Positions 10,291-21,137 are shown, counted from the stretch's first letter. The stretch: DNA of 64,000 nt from Lobosporangium transversale (GCF_002105155.1 NW_019029033.1:186001-250000); one strand, 5' to 3'. Notes: generated by a model from the sequence alone, not told the origin. Program-made: numbers and translations.

Positions 10291-11684
10291 TGAGTCTTCT
10301 TGCGAAAAGCGTTCAGGGGATGCAAAATTCATTAGGGAGTGCTTACCAGGTAAGCATATTAGCCAGAGGACGCGCACGCTTCTTGAGGAAAAAGATGAAA
10401 GAATATAGCAATACAACTTTTATCTCATCTAATTTATTGGAGACGCTCCAACGTTAGTCAATGGCCAACCAACTTAAACAAAGCATGGAAATGACACAGA
10501 ATATGAATAATATGATGGAGCTATTCCTGGTCAGCAGTCTCACTATAAGTAAGCTTTTTGATTACAATACTTAATCAGTTTTTTTTTGGCGGGACCATTC
10601 TTTGATAACAGGTTCTCTTGGCTTTCATCCATAGCATCAAGGATTGAGCGCAGTGATGACACGGACAAGCCCCTTCTCATACTTACCACAGCAAATAATA
10701 GCCAGATTCCTATTCCAGCAGTGACTGGCGTACTTACAATTGGAAAAGATAACTATGAAGAAAACAAATTTGAGCGTTCTGTTGGCTCGCACGCGACTTT
10801 ATGTAGCAGCGTTATTACGTCTATAAAAAGGTAAATGTATACATATAAAAGATTGGTTACCACTTCACTAAATAACTAATCGTACTCTTTTTATCCATTT
10901 TTCTTGTAGAGGAAATAAGGAGACAAGGAAGATGCAAAGTTCGATATACAAGCGGATCGATGATAAGGAAGTCGCAGGAGTCCACGAATTAGATGTCCTT
11001 TTACCGGGGATGAAATGTATAGATACATTTGAACTCAATCTGGATGCTTTTGAGCCATGGATCATACAGGTCGAGACCGGCCTTAAGAGCCCGGGAACGG
11101 GCAGAAGATTATCCAAAAAACATGAGTGTTGCGTATACTTGATTGATCAGGCAAGAGTTGCTGCCCTCAAAATAGCTTTGAATGATATGCTAATTTTAGT
11201 TAGCCTACAAGCATTAATTCAGCTGGTCATATTTTGCGTTTCCTGAAATTCACGGACAATAGTGTACAATTCTATGGTCTCCTGGTGATGGAACTAGAGA
11301 GCAAGGGACAGAGTATATAATTAACATGATGACAACGCCTCTTCGTCAGATCCTCAAAGTTCCCGTAACAGAAGGGATCAATGTGGGTATGAGGGTATCG
11401 CTAAGCTCTTCAAGGGTGAGGAAGAATAGAGTTTACTTTGAATAATCATGTTTGCAAGCCAAGGATTATTTTTCATCCATTGACTATTTAGTTTTTTGTT
11501 ATATCGGCTGTAGGGTGAGTACAGGATAGAAGGGACTGTAGGCGAGATATCGGAAGATAAGCAGGTTGTTGAGTTGTGGATGTGGTCTGAAGATAACTCT
11601 GCAGAAATGCAATATATTTTGGAGCGCATTTGCAGGGAGTTAAGTATTTTGGGCGAATGCTCAGACCAACAACAAATAAAGTAA
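10291..11684 (+). CDS. Unrecognised multi-exon gene, possibly degenerate
   Basis: Coding-like blocks occur in order: ..10349 (ends SLGSAYQ, donor GTAAGC), 10458-10548 (SMANQLKQSMEMTQ, Met/Gln-rich helix), ~10612-10831 (IPIPAVTGVLTIG), ~10909-11150 (LNLDAFEPWIIQVETGLKS), ~11216-11315 (HILRFLKFTDNSVQFYGLL), ~11331-11400 (TTPLRQILKVPVTEGIN) and 11514-11684 (GTVGEISEDKQVVELWMW..), ending at TAA 11682-11684. They read like exons of one protein, but junctions 10548/10612 and 11315/11331 could not be joined in frame, so it may be decaying. I do not recognise the family. The true start is not identified. Confidence 0.4.
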
Positions 11685-11917
11685 ATAAAAAAAGTGTGAC
11701 AGCCGCCTTCCACTTTTTCTGACCGTTACCTGCACGACCACGCGTCCAAAACGTCTTTTGGAAACGTTCATACTTCTCCCTTTCATAAAGCACTTAATGT
11801 TCCTTGGCACATGGTGTGACCCTCCAAAGTCTTCACCCGCCTCCTGTACAGATATTTATGTATATGTAATACAATCTTTAATAACTTCAAAACCCGACCA
11901 TTGTCCATTAATTCGCA

Positions 11918-14900
11918 ATGCAATCACAAACCTCACAGGAAGGGCTTTTAGGACTCCACAGGTGCGACACTCTGAATGCCAATTTGAATCGAATAAACTT
12001 ATTCCATCTTTCAAACATTGTTTGCTCAGCATCCGTTTGAGTAGCAGTCGCTTATTACTCATCTCATTTTGCATGGAATAATACAAACAAATTAGTTTCC
12101 AGAGTTTCCTTGACAGATTCCCAGCACCTTTAAATCCGAATTTATTCAATGAGCCAACTGGGTACGAAAAAGCACTCCAGGAAGTAAAACAATACGAAGA
12201 TTTCACTACCATAGGTAAGCGAGTCCATATTCATGATTGCTAAAGAGAGAAATGAAATCTTTAAGGAATGACTTTTTTCTCCTTTACGTGCACAACGCAC
12301 TGATCAAATTTTTTTTATGTCTGTTCTCTTTCCTGGCACTTGGAAGACTGGGTTCAAGATGCAGTTCGAGAACGGTATCGACAAACAACAAAAGCATCAG
12401 AGGCGAACAGATCATGGACATCATATCTATATGCATTATATGAAGCAGGGCAAGCATGGCTTGTGGTCTCGCTAGTTGGTATGGCCTTTTTTTTTTACGC
12501 AAAGGAAATAAAATAAAATAAAAAAGGTATTACATGGCAACTTACAACGGCATGATCTCTGTGTAAATATCCTTGCTCCCAAACAAAATAAAAAAAGGAG
12601 TTGTAATAGGACTCAATGCAGCGTTTATTGCTATCTGCACTCAGTGGCTCTCAGATATTAAGCTTGGTCATTGTTCATACGCGTGGTGGTTGAACCAGAA
12701 GTTTTGTTGCTGGGGTGTTGAATCCGAAGGTAAAAACTAAAAGGATAAATTGACGCATGCGTCTCAAACATTTCACTATTTACTAATTTTATTTTTTGTT
12801 ACTTTTCCTCTAACGGATCATTCTAAGATGGATACTGCCCTGAATGGAGTGCATGGAGCAGATTTGCAATTATCAACTATGCATTTTATTTAGTATTCGC
12901 GGTGAGTTTCTATATGTATATATATGACTTTGTTTTATCCGTTGTCAAATACCATGGAATATGAGAGATATTAATTACTCAATATCCCTGTATCCACATT
13001 TCAGACGGCATTTGCAACACTAGCTGCCTTTTTCGTAAGGCGTTACGCGCGATATGCCGCAGGTTCAGGCATTTCAGAAATTAAATGTATTTTAGGTAAA
13101 TGCATTTATTGTTATTGTCAGAAAATGATGAATGGCACTAAGCATGGATTTTTTTTTTTTTTTTTTTTTTTCCTTTTTCTTTTATACTAATGAGGTTTAT
13201 CTTTGCTTCTTAGCTGGGTTCATCATGAAGGGATATCTTGGGGGCTGGACCTTGGTGATCAAAAGTTTAGGACTTGCCATGTCTGTCGCTGCAAATTTGA
13301 GTATTGGCAAGGAGGGACCTTCCATTCATATTGCCTGTTGTGCAGGACATGTTATCTCAAGATTGTTCCCAAAATATCAAAGGAGTCGGGCGAAATCAAG
13401 GGAGATCATTTCTGCTTCTGCGGCGGCAGGGGTTGCTGTTGCTTTTGGAGCTCCAATTGGTGGTGTTCTTTTTTCGTTTGAGGTAAACGCAAGTTGCGAT
13501 GATCATACATTTTTTTTTTTTTTTTTTTTTATTATTATTTTTTTTTTTAAAAAAGAAAAAAAAAAAAAAAAAAAAAAAAAAGAAAAAAATCAGCTGGTAA
13601 TATCGGCAATGATTGTCATTGTATAAATTTATGAGAAAATATGTTCATCTATATCATAAATAGGAAATGAGCAACCATTTTCCAGCAAAGACAATGTGGA
13701 GGAGCTTCTTTTGTGCTTTAGTTGGGACTGTAACTCTCCAGACCATGAATCCATACCGTACAGGCAAGCTTGTGATGTTTCAGGTCTCTTATGATCGCGA
13801 CTGGCATTTTTTTGAGATCATTTTTTTTATACTTCTTGGTATCTTTGGAGTGAGTATCATGACTGCGTATGAAAAAAATGACAAGTTTGGAACCTTAACA
13901 AGTGTAAAGAATTTCCACGAAAGCTGCTAAATTTTATTTCTTCGCCCTTTTTTTTACTGTTCATCCAGGGCTTGTACGGAGCAATGATCATTAAATATAA
14001 CCTTAAAGTACAACATGTCAGGAAAAAGTATCTGGGTGACTATGGCGTCATTGAAGCAGCAACCCTTGCATTTTTAACATGCACTTTGGCCTACTGGAAT
14101 ATTTTTATGAAGATTGACATGGCTGAGTCCATGAACATTTTGTTTCGAGAATGTGAAGGATCAGAAGACTACATGGGACTTTGCAAGCCAGAAAACACAT
14201 GGAGGATGGTAGCACTGTTGTTCATGGCACTTATCATGCGCGTCGCCACATGCACCATCACTTATGGAGCAAAAGTCCCTGCAGGAATCTTTGTTCCATC
14301 CATGGCGATTGGCGCTTTATTCGGCCGCATGTTAGGATTGATCGTCAGAGCAGCACAAGCTGCCTACCCTGGCTTCATGCTTTTCTCGAGCTGCAAACCC
14401 GACGTTCCGTGCATTACCCCAGGAACGTATGCTTTCTTGGGAGCTGCTGCTGCTCTGGGAGGGGTTATGCGCCTGACCGTGTGTGTAGTCATCATTATGT
14501 TCGAGCTAACTGGAGCACTAAACTATATATTGCCGACAATGATTACACTCATGGTGACCAAAGCTGTTGGCGATTATTTTGGGCGTGGAGGTATCGCGGA
14601 TCGATACATTCGATTGAACGGATATCCCTTTCTTGACAAGGAGGAGCACAGTTTTGGGATTGCAGTCTCCCAGGTCATGCAGAAGAATGTTACAGTTCTC
14701 CCAGCCTCGGGCACACGACTAGACAGGGTTGAGAGGCTGTTGGCGGATACTAATTATCAGGGCTTCCCTGTCGTGGAAGATTCGAGCTCACGTGTCCTTA
14801 TTGGATATATTGGACGTTCGGAGCTACGATACGTGATTGATAAAGCCAAGCGTGCTAGGAATGTTTCTCCGTTGGCCCATTGCTTTTTTCGACCCGGAAG

Positions 14901-15792
14901 CATGGAGTCTCGACAGCATATGGACCAGAATACTGTCGGCGCGATGGGCGGCCTCGATCAAGATGCTTCTCCCTCGATGAGGACTCGAAGTCCTTTTGGA
15001 GAAGGGGATATTGGTAGTAATTCACTGAGTGCGGGAGAGAGAAGTGAGAGTGAAACGAATTACGTGGATTTTGGACCATTCATTGATCAGACGCCCATCG
15101 CAGTACACCCGAAACTTCCATTAGAGACCGTTGCCGAGTTTTTTAAAAAGATGGGACCACGGGTGATCCTCATTGAGCACCAAGGGAAGCTCGTAGGGCT
15201 GATTACCATCAAGGATTTACTCAAATACATTACCAGGACTGAAGCTTTAGACGAAGAGGTAGATGAAGATGAAGTGCCAGGAGAGTTCTTTGGCCGAAAC
15301 TTTAGAGGCGAGCCAGATTCTGACTGGACTTCGAGACAGTGGTGGTCCTCTTCTTCATCTGGCAATAGAGGATACCGGCCACAGTCTCAACGTCATCAAC
15401 GTGAGGCCATGAATAGCCATGGAAATAAACATACGGATTCAAGGAGCCAAGGAGATTTTCGAGCGAGCTCTGGTCATCATGGGTACTCATCGCCCTTAAA
15501 CACGTCTTCCTCTGGGTATGGTAAACCCAATGTAGGCCAATATACATTCAAGGCGGCCATCAGTCGGCCTGGACGTAGTTCAAGCGCGAGCGACATGCCT
15601 TTTGCAAGCTCCATTGGATCTTTCAGAGACAGAATCGAGTTGAGAGAGAATTATCCGCAACAACAGCGGTTACAGCAGCATACACATCAACAAGAGCATG
15701 AAATACTTTTTGATCATAGCAGATATCTGAGTGAAGACGATATGGATGATCAAGATGAGGATGAAGTACGGCCTCCACTACAGCTCGGTTAA
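11918..15792 (+). CDS. CLC-family voltage-gated chloride channel/H+ exchanger (Gef1-like)
   Basis: Nine exons: 11918-11961, 12096-12214, 12347-12478, 12598-12729, 12828-12901, 13005-13095, 13214-13482, 13664-13849, 13969-15792; 956 residues. CLC selectivity-filter motifs are clear: GSGISEIK (near residue 187) and GKEGPSIH (near 230); the Glu is the gating glutamate of exchangers. Many membrane helices follow. Two CBS domains lie in the last exon (starting [15 protein letters not shown] and [19 protein letters not shown], the latter ending [10 protein letters not shown]). The ~170-residue tail is Ser/His/Gln-rich. Such proteins acidify or balance charge in Golgi, endosome or vacuole. Exon 1 is inferred from the ATG at 11918 and uses a weak donor (GTGCGA), so the N terminus is the least certain part. 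Confidence 0.92.
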
Positions 15793-16317
15793 TGGCCGCC
15801 TTTTGTGAGCTATTGTTCTGATCGCGTAGACTACTTTAGGCAATTAAATGCACTCTTGTTTGCAAAAAAAAAAAAAAAAAAAAATTATTGTCAAGGAGGA
15901 ACATTATTTTTTTTACTCTATTCTTTTGTTGGTATCTCAGCTAATACAAATTTGATGCTGACAGATAGTATTGAGTCAGAGTATCCAATTCTATAATATT
16001 AGTCAAGAATGATTAATCATGAAGCAAGCTACAGTATAAAAAAGGGAGCCATTCCTTCAGTGAGCGACTTGGAAAAATTTAAAGTTTGTTCCCTTTTTTG
16101 AAATATTAGTTTCATTTCTTTTTACGTGAACATTTTAGGTTGACTGAAAGAGCGGAGGCCATTCTAATGGTAGAACCCTGTTTGAAGGAAATACTCTCGC
16201 ATGCTTCATTAATTGTGATGTCATATGCGATTGTAGTCGTGTTGTTGCAGTCATGTGAAGTCATTTATCTTGTCATTGAGGCAGTCTGATTGCATTCTAG
16301 ACTACCGTCACTTCTGC
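15793..16317. other. Intergenic downstream of CLC
   Basis: 3' region of the CLC gene with a 20-base A tract (15865-15884). No gene or RNA recognised. Confidence 0.5.
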
Positions 16318-16758
16318 CTAGCTGATGTGTTGGTTGCTGTCGCTTCTGAGTAGTAATGGTTCACATGGACCATCTCCCAGCCTCTGTTTGACGTGTGACT
16401 GTTCCATTCTCCTAAGCTGATTTTCACCAATAGAGATCCTTTTTAGATTCTCTCTCACTGAAACGGATGCCGCTCTTGAATGTCTGTGGCGAGGTGCTTC
16501 GTTTTTCAGCTGAGTGAGCTCCTGGGTTTTCAGTCGTGCAGGAAGGGCCGATGCTATCATGGTCAGAGCTTTGCCTATGAACGCTACTGATGCACTTAAT
16601 GTTCCCTCTCTTTTGTCCATCCTTGTGGACGCTTCTTTACGGACATCACGGGTCTTATCCTTGGATATCGACGGTGCCATGCGACTTTCAATCATAAATC
16701 CTGGATGTCGGATAGTCTGCGTCGCTTCTAAGCGCGATTTTTTTGACTTTTTTTGCCT
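16318..16758 (-). CDS. Partial hypothetical ORF, Lys/Arg-rich
   Basis: An open minus-strand frame ends at 16318 and extends upstream of its ATG (16695) to an acceptor-like CTAG near 16758. The product is basic and charged, with helix-forming Leu/Gln/Arg stretches such as LKTQELTQLKNEAP, resembling the C-terminal part of a DNA-binding or transposon accessory protein. No upstream exon was found; the deleted Helitron starts 45 bases further on and may have separated it from its 5' part. Family unknown. Confidence 0.25.
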   Translation of the reverse strand, partial: RQKKSKKSRLEATQTIRHPGFMIESRMAPSISKDKTRDVRKEASTRMDKREGTLSASVAFIGKALTMIASALPARLKTQELTQLKNEAPRHRHSRAASVSVRENLKRISIGENQLRRMEQSHVKQRLGDGPCEPLLLRSDSNQHIS

Positions 16759-16803
16759 TGAATGCTAGTTATGCTAAGCATTGAAGCACCATTTTAGTGT
16801 GTA

Positions 16804-16877
16804 CTAGACGGGCGACCCGTGGCTTCGCTCACGGTCGCTCCAGTCTAGGCTTTGCCTCGAGAGGCTCATTTACCCTC
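16804..16877 (-). repeat. Helitron 3'-terminal sequence, copy 1
   Basis: About 75 bases shared with 63268-63345: TAGACGG.CG..CCGTGGCT and GCTCACGG.CGC.CCAGTCTA, then GAGGCTCATTTACC. The inverted pair CCGTGGCTT/AGCCACGG makes the hairpin; a second hairpin GCCTCG/CGAGGC lies further in. The terminal CTAG occupies 16804-16807, with A on the plus strand just outside. Confidence 0.75.
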
Positions 16878-16895
16878 GTTGGGGTTTTTTATTTA

Positions 16896-17751
16896 TCAGA
16901 TATTAAATATTAAAGTCTTTTTTTTATTGACATCTTGTTGTTCTTCAAACAAAAGAGTTTCAGCATCGGCTCGCTTTGTCATTATATTACATAAAGCGGC
17001 ATGGAAACGGGCCGAAGCAAATTCATCCCATAGACCACAAGGTTGAGAAATGTTGCAATGGTAAAGGAGCATCGAGAAAAGATGACGCAGTCTTTTAGGG
17101 AATTGAAACCGGCATGCTTCTCGAAGGCAGTCTCGCCATTCGCTGTCGTCTTGCATATAACCTAGCGCCACAGCAGCTTCCCTAAAGGTGTCAAAGAGCC
17201 TATCATCCACTTTGCGGAGACGCTCAAAGCTTTTTGCTCCCTTTTTGTGCAAAAGCAAGATTCTGAGAGAGAAAAGCTCACGGTCTTTAGAATGAACAAC
17301 ATACATTCGGGTTACCGTCTTGTCCTGCCTGTCATGCGTTCTTGGTATCCACATTGGCGCCTGACCTTTTTTAGCCTCCCATCTGTAATGCAGAGAGTGC
17401 TTATCTCCCTGCCACATATTTCTCCAATGATGCAAATGCCCTCTCAACCTCGTACGGATTCAAGTCGCCAAGTCTTTCCCATTCTTGTTCCCATTCTTGT
17501 TCCCATTCTTGTTCATACGGATCTTCTTGCCGAGCCTTTTGGTCTTCCTTAGGGGCAAAAGGAAAGGTTTCGTTTTTCTCTGTCTTGATTTTTTTTATAG
17601 TGGTGGATGAGGAACTCGCTTCACCTCCTTGCTTTCTTCTGCCTCTTGCTAGGATGGCTGGAGATGAAGAAGATGAGGCTTGAGTCTCCTTCAAAGCTTG
17701 ACTTCTTGTCGAATGAGTCGAATAAACTTTTGTTACGGAGTGGTTCTCCAT
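16896..17751 (-). pseudogene. Fragment of Helitron Rep/helicase protein
   Basis: From the ATG at 17751 the frame encodes a Ser-rich leader with three tandem EQEW repeats and ends at 17401. The overlapping frame (to 16896) contains TRMYVVHSKDRELFSLRILLLH and KSFERLRKVDDRLFDTFREAAVALGY, which match the Helitron region just before the Pif1-type helicase domain (..FYLRLLLLHV.GA.SFEDLRTV..). A frameshift near 17447 separates the two parts, and the helicase motifs downstream are deleted. Non-functional. Confidence 0.6.
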
Positions 17752-17760
17752 GTAAAAATG

Positions 17761-18060
17761 TAAAAAGTATGAGATATATGATTCGAGTGAAAGTGTAAAC
17801 TATTTATGAGAGATGGTCTGAGTAAAAATGTAAGAGAGCGAGTTAGAGTTATGATATTGTAGGTGGATGTTCAGTTCATTTGACGTGGAACGATCTGGCA
17901 ATGATCCCAAAGATTGACAGAAAATGAACAAAAATAATGATAAAAAGTTGGACGAAGTGCCAAAAGATAATTTCATCAGTGGACAAAGTGCCAAAAGAGA
18001 ATAATCTGATAAATAGATCACTAAAGGATCATAAATCAACAGTGATAGTCCTAGAGAATG
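17761..18060. other. Intergenic or Helitron 5' region
   Basis: AT-rich, with short imperfect direct repeats around AAGTGCCAAAAGA (17957-17999). No gene seen; the Helitron 5' end may lie here. Confidence 0.4.
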
Positions 18061-18196
18061 CTGCAAAATAGCATCAAAAAGTGAAAAGAGGGATCTTTAA
18101 TAAATACTGATAAGAACGAGCTTGACTTAGTAAAACTACAAAAAATAAGAAAAGTCACTCACCTGCAAAATAGCATCAAAAAGTGAAAAGAGGGAT
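18061..18196. repeat. Two perfect 34-bp direct repeats, 102-bp period
   Basis: The 34 bases beginning CTGCAAAATAGCATC and ending AGAGGGAT occur at 18061-18094 and 18163-18196 without mismatch. The second copy continues into GCTGTTTTGCA, forming an imperfect hairpin with its own start. Confidence 0.85.
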
Positions 18197-18230
18197 GCTG
18201 TTTTGCAAAGAAGCCAAAGTGATTTAAATA

Positions 18231-18296
18231 CAGTCGAAAGTGGTTTTTACGGCCAAAAAACATATTGAAATTGGCCGTAAAAACCACTTTCGACTG
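18231..18296. mobile_element. 66-bp palindromic Tc1/mariner-type MITE
   Basis: Two 26-base perfect inverted arms (18231-18256 and 18271-18296, starting CAGTCGAAAGTGG) enclose a 14-base loop. TA lies on both sides (18229-18230 and 18297-18298). The structure is essentially two joined TIRs, and transcripts would fold into a long hairpin. Confidence 0.8.
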
Positions 18297-18393
18297 TACT
18301 ACAGATTGATAAAGGAATTAATGATAAAGAGTACTGAATGATGATGGAAATAATGAAGAAGAGGATACGTAAATAGCAGATTTAATCTTTATT

Positions 18394-18424
18394 ATATATA
18401 TATATATAAATATATATATAGCTG

Positions 18425-18455
<31 letters not shown>
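18394..18455. repeat. (TA)n microsatellite and A tract
   Basis: TATATATATA-type run interrupted by AAA, followed after GCTG by about 30 A residues. Confidence 0.9.
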
Positions 18456-18460
<5 letters not shown>

Positions 18461-18647
18461 AAAGAAAACGAAGGCGTATGGAATATCAAGCATTTTGCTG
18501 GGCACATGCCATGCATCTAGATATGCCGATACCTGTATACCTTTCCTTTTGGCCTATTTCAGTAATACTATGAGGTTTTACCATCTTGGTGAACACATAT
18601 GAGGTTGACGAGACCCTTTGAAACATCAGTAAGATTGAAACATATTA

Positions 18648-18690
18648 GCGAGTTTTCGCAACTGCGTTTTTACATCAAAATTTACATCGG
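18648..18690. repeat. Left TIR of the Harbinger element
   Basis: Begins GCGAGTTTTCGCAACTGCG and contains two TTTACATC words; the first 12 bases are themselves palindromic (GCGA..TCGC). Confidence 0.75.
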
Positions 18691-18894
18691 GAAGTGAAAA
18701 AAAAACCTTAAAACACAACTCTATTTTTTAAAAACCAGCTTGTCGTAAATTTGTAATGTAAACCACATCAAGATCCGTATTTCCTGTACTTTTACATCAA
18801 GCCCAGAATTGCTTAATTTAGCCAAAAAACTATATAAAATTGCCAATTAAATATTTTTCCCAAAAAAAGACGCGTTCTATCAGACTAGAATTCA

Positions 18895-19875
18895 ATGCCA
18901 TCAAGAGACCTCTGCTCTATTAGTCATCAATGCTCAAACCTGAAGTCATTTAAAAAGATGGCATGTGGTGTTCACGAAGCTTTACTCTCTGCTCTTCCTT
19001 TCACCGAAAACTTTAGCACATATCAGAAAGTTTCTACAATGAACACTTACACAACACATGATGAGTTGTACAACGAGGCTTCCTTTGAGGATTTATCGAT
19101 TGAGGACACGCTCCAAGCGAATTCTGTGGGTGATATAGAGGAAGCGGGATCAGATTCTGAATCACCTTTATCACCTTCTAAGTCACGAAAAAAGCCGTGC
19201 CGATTGTTCATGCAGCCGCTACACGAAAAAGTTCTTCTTCAGGCAATTATCAGCAATCCTCCGTTTGCTAAGGATGATAGGACAGTTAATCAACGGTGGC
19301 AGAGTGTTGTCGATCGAGTTCAACAGACAGATTTATCTCCCCTCCGCATTGGCCCGCCTATTTACAGCGGCGTTACAGTACGCAATGCTAGAAGCGCATG
19401 GGAAGCGATGGCACAGGATCATAAAAAATATTTAAGAGAAAAAGCTGCGGCGACTGGTATTATTGGAGAAGAGGACGAGCGCCGTCATTTAATCAACCTG
19501 GCATATGAGCTGGAGCTGGAGCAGGAAGCTCACCAACAAAGAACAAACAATCTAGAGAATCGTAAGCGTGTTCATGAAGCATATCTGCAGAACAACAGAG
19601 ATGGTGAGGCTTTGCGAGAAGCTGCTATGTCGCGAGCCGCACGAAAACGTTCTTCAGATTCTTCCGAAACCTCATCTTCGACGGACATAAGTCGACAACG
19701 GAAAATGAGACGCACAAGGGATAATAGCGAGCTGAGCAAGCTAGTTATTGAAACAAAAGAATATTTGGAGTATTCAAAAGCCGCTGAAGCAGAACATCGT
19801 GCCGACATCAAAGAGATATTGAGGGCTGTGCAGAGTAGTTGTGCAGCACTCCATGAACTATTAGCAAAGAAATAA
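18895..19875 (+). CDS. Harbinger accessory protein with SANT/trihelix-like domain
   Basis: 326 residues from the ATG at 18895; an internal Met at 18958 is also possible. Residues ~97-185 carry a helix-rich, Trp-containing domain (HEKVLLQAIISNPPF, VNQRWQSVVDRV, RSAWEAMAQDHKKYL) resembling the Myb/SANT-like proteins encoded by Harbinger elements. These partner with the transposase for nuclear import and TIR binding. A charged coiled-coil-like C terminus follows. The gene converges on the transposase gene with only 8 bases between stop codons. Confidence 0.75.
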   Translation: MPSRDLCSISHQCSNLKSFKKMACGVHEALLSALPFTENFSTYQKVSTMNTYTTHDELYNEASFEDLSIEDTLQANSVGDIEEAGSDSESPLSPSKSRKKPCRLFMQPLHEKVLLQAIISNPPFAKDDRTVNQRWQSVVDRVQQTDLSPLRIGPPIYSGVTVRNARSAWEAMAQDHKKYLREKAAATGIIGEEDERRHLINLAYELELEQEAHQQRTNNLENRKRVHEAYLQNNRDGEALREAAMSRAARKRSSDSSETSSSTDISRQRKMRRTRDNSELSKLVIETKEYLEYSKAAEAEHRADIKEILRAVQSSCAALHELLAKK

Positions 19876-19888
19876 AAAAAATTTTATT
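19871..19888. terminator. Shared bidirectional poly(A) signal region
   Basis: AATAAAAAAAATTTTATT supplies an AATAAA signal on the plus strand at the end of the SANT-like ORF and AATAAA on the minus strand within the transposase 3' end; both stop codons overlap it. Function is inferred. Confidence 0.5.
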
Positions 19889-20987
19889 CGTGATAAGGAA
19901 CCTCATCGTATAGATCAGGCCGAATATATTCATCAATTGCAGGGGGATCTACTTCAAAATGGGATGATGTGTTTGATCCATAGTAGCATGTATGGATATT
20001 TGTGAAGACCACTGCACATTGATAGTATCGGGCAACAGGGGAAAGCAACACTTTGAGGTTTTTTTTGAAATCAATAAAGGCGAATAATCCCGCAACTTTA
20101 CCAAATCCCCATTCGACAGCTATTCGATGTTTGGACATGGAGCTATTGAAAGCCTGTTGCAGTGGAGTTAATGGAACAGGAGCTGTTCTATATGGTATCA
20201 GTACGTGTTGTGTAAGCATATAAGCTGGGTCTCCATAAATAGCGAGAGGTTCCCTGTCTTCTGTCCAAGCATGTTCCTCTAAAACCTCCTGTAAACCAGA
20301 TGTCCGCATTATGGTCAGATCATGAGTCCTTCCATCAAAAGGGCCTCGCAAGTCAACGATTATTCCGTCGGGATTCAGGACGGATTGATACTTGAAACCA
20401 TGGCTGTGATAGTGGCCATTGTAAATTGAACGCTGGCCAAAACTTGGGCGAGCAGAGGCGCGTAATGTACCATCAACGAAAGCAAAACAACAATCTAATG
20501 GAGCGCCAGCACTAAATATTTTACTTGCAAACCCGGAAAGCACAGCGGGGGTGAGTCGGATAGGGTCGAAGGTAAGGAGTCTTGCCCATCGGATGGTTAC
20601 AAACCGAACAACAAGGTTAAATATTCTACTAAGGGCCGGAATAGAGCGACCGAAGACTTGCATTGCGGTGTAGAGTCGACAAGGGTATGCAAGTCGATAC
20701 AGCAAGATAGCTAACCCTTCAAAAGCATCAACAATGTCGCGTTGAATAGTTTGAAAGTACTCAGGAAACCGAAGGTGAGTAATTATTTCTCGCATTTGTC
20801 CTTTGGAAAATCTGAATATCATACGAAAATCTGCATCAGAAAGAGCATCCAAATCGATACGATTATTATGGAGCCGAGGTACCTGAAAGTCGACAATGCC
20901 CTCGTAATTGTCATTCTCGTCTTCGTCAAGGAACTGCTGGAGGTTGGCGAGGTTTGAGAGAATGGTTGCAAAGTGGACGTTTGACAT
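19884..20987 (-). CDS. PIF/Harbinger DDE transposase
   Basis: 367 residues in one uninterrupted frame from the ATG at 20987. The DDE_4 catalytic residues are in place: Asp172 in FAFVDGT, Asp253 in IYGDPAYM and Glu292 in VEWGFGKV, with FKYQSVLNPDGIIVDLRGPF.GRTHD between them. The N-terminal part (ALSDADFRMIFRFSKGQMREII) is the usual helix-turn-helix-like region. The catalytic triad and intact frame suggest possible activity. Nuclear cut-and-paste transposition is inferred from family. Confidence 0.92.
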   Translation of the reverse strand: MSNVHFATILSNLANLQQFLDEDENDNYEGIVDFQVPRLHNNRIDLDALSDADFRMIFRFSKGQMREIITHLRFPEYFQTIQRDIVDAFEGLAILLYRLAYPCRLYTAMQVFGRSIPALSRIFNLVVRFVTIRWARLLTFDPIRLTPAVLSGFASKIFSAGAPLDCCFAFVDGTLRASARPSFGQRSIYNGHYHSHGFKYQSVLNPDGIIVDLRGPFDGRTHDLTIMRTSGLQEVLEEHAWTEDREPLAIYGDPAYMLTQHVLIPYRTAPVPLTPLQQAFNSSMSKHRIAVEWGFGKVAGLFAFIDFKKNLKVLLSPVARYYQCAVVFTNIHTCYYGSNTSSHFEVDPPAIDEYIRPDLYDEVPYHE

Positions 20988-21137
20988 GTTGGCGATTTTT
21001 TTATTTTACAGGGCGAAGTATTTATTTAAAAATCAGTCACAGTGTTAGAAATACATGGAAAAATCGTTCTGTGTATTAATAATGGCGAAAATGCCATTTT
21101 TTCGAAAACACATCAAGCCCATTTAAGTTCATTCTCA

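Larger units (their letters stand above)
16804..17760 (-). mobile_element. Internally deleted Helitron (3' end at 16804; 5' end not located)
   Basis: Read on the minus strand, the element holds an N-terminal ORF, a fragment of the Helitron helicase ORF and then, abruptly, a classical Helitron 3' terminus: GC-rich hairpin CCGTGAGCGAAGCCACGG, 13 bases, CTAG, then host T. Most of the helicase is missing between 16896 and the terminus. The 5' TC end should lie above 17751 but I could not place it. Another copy of the 3' terminus lies at 63268-63345. Confidence 0.65.

Noticed and set aside
13982-15547. Alternative-frame ORFs inside the last CLC exon
   Set aside because: Shadows of the CLC frame, which has continuous family similarity and CBS domains.
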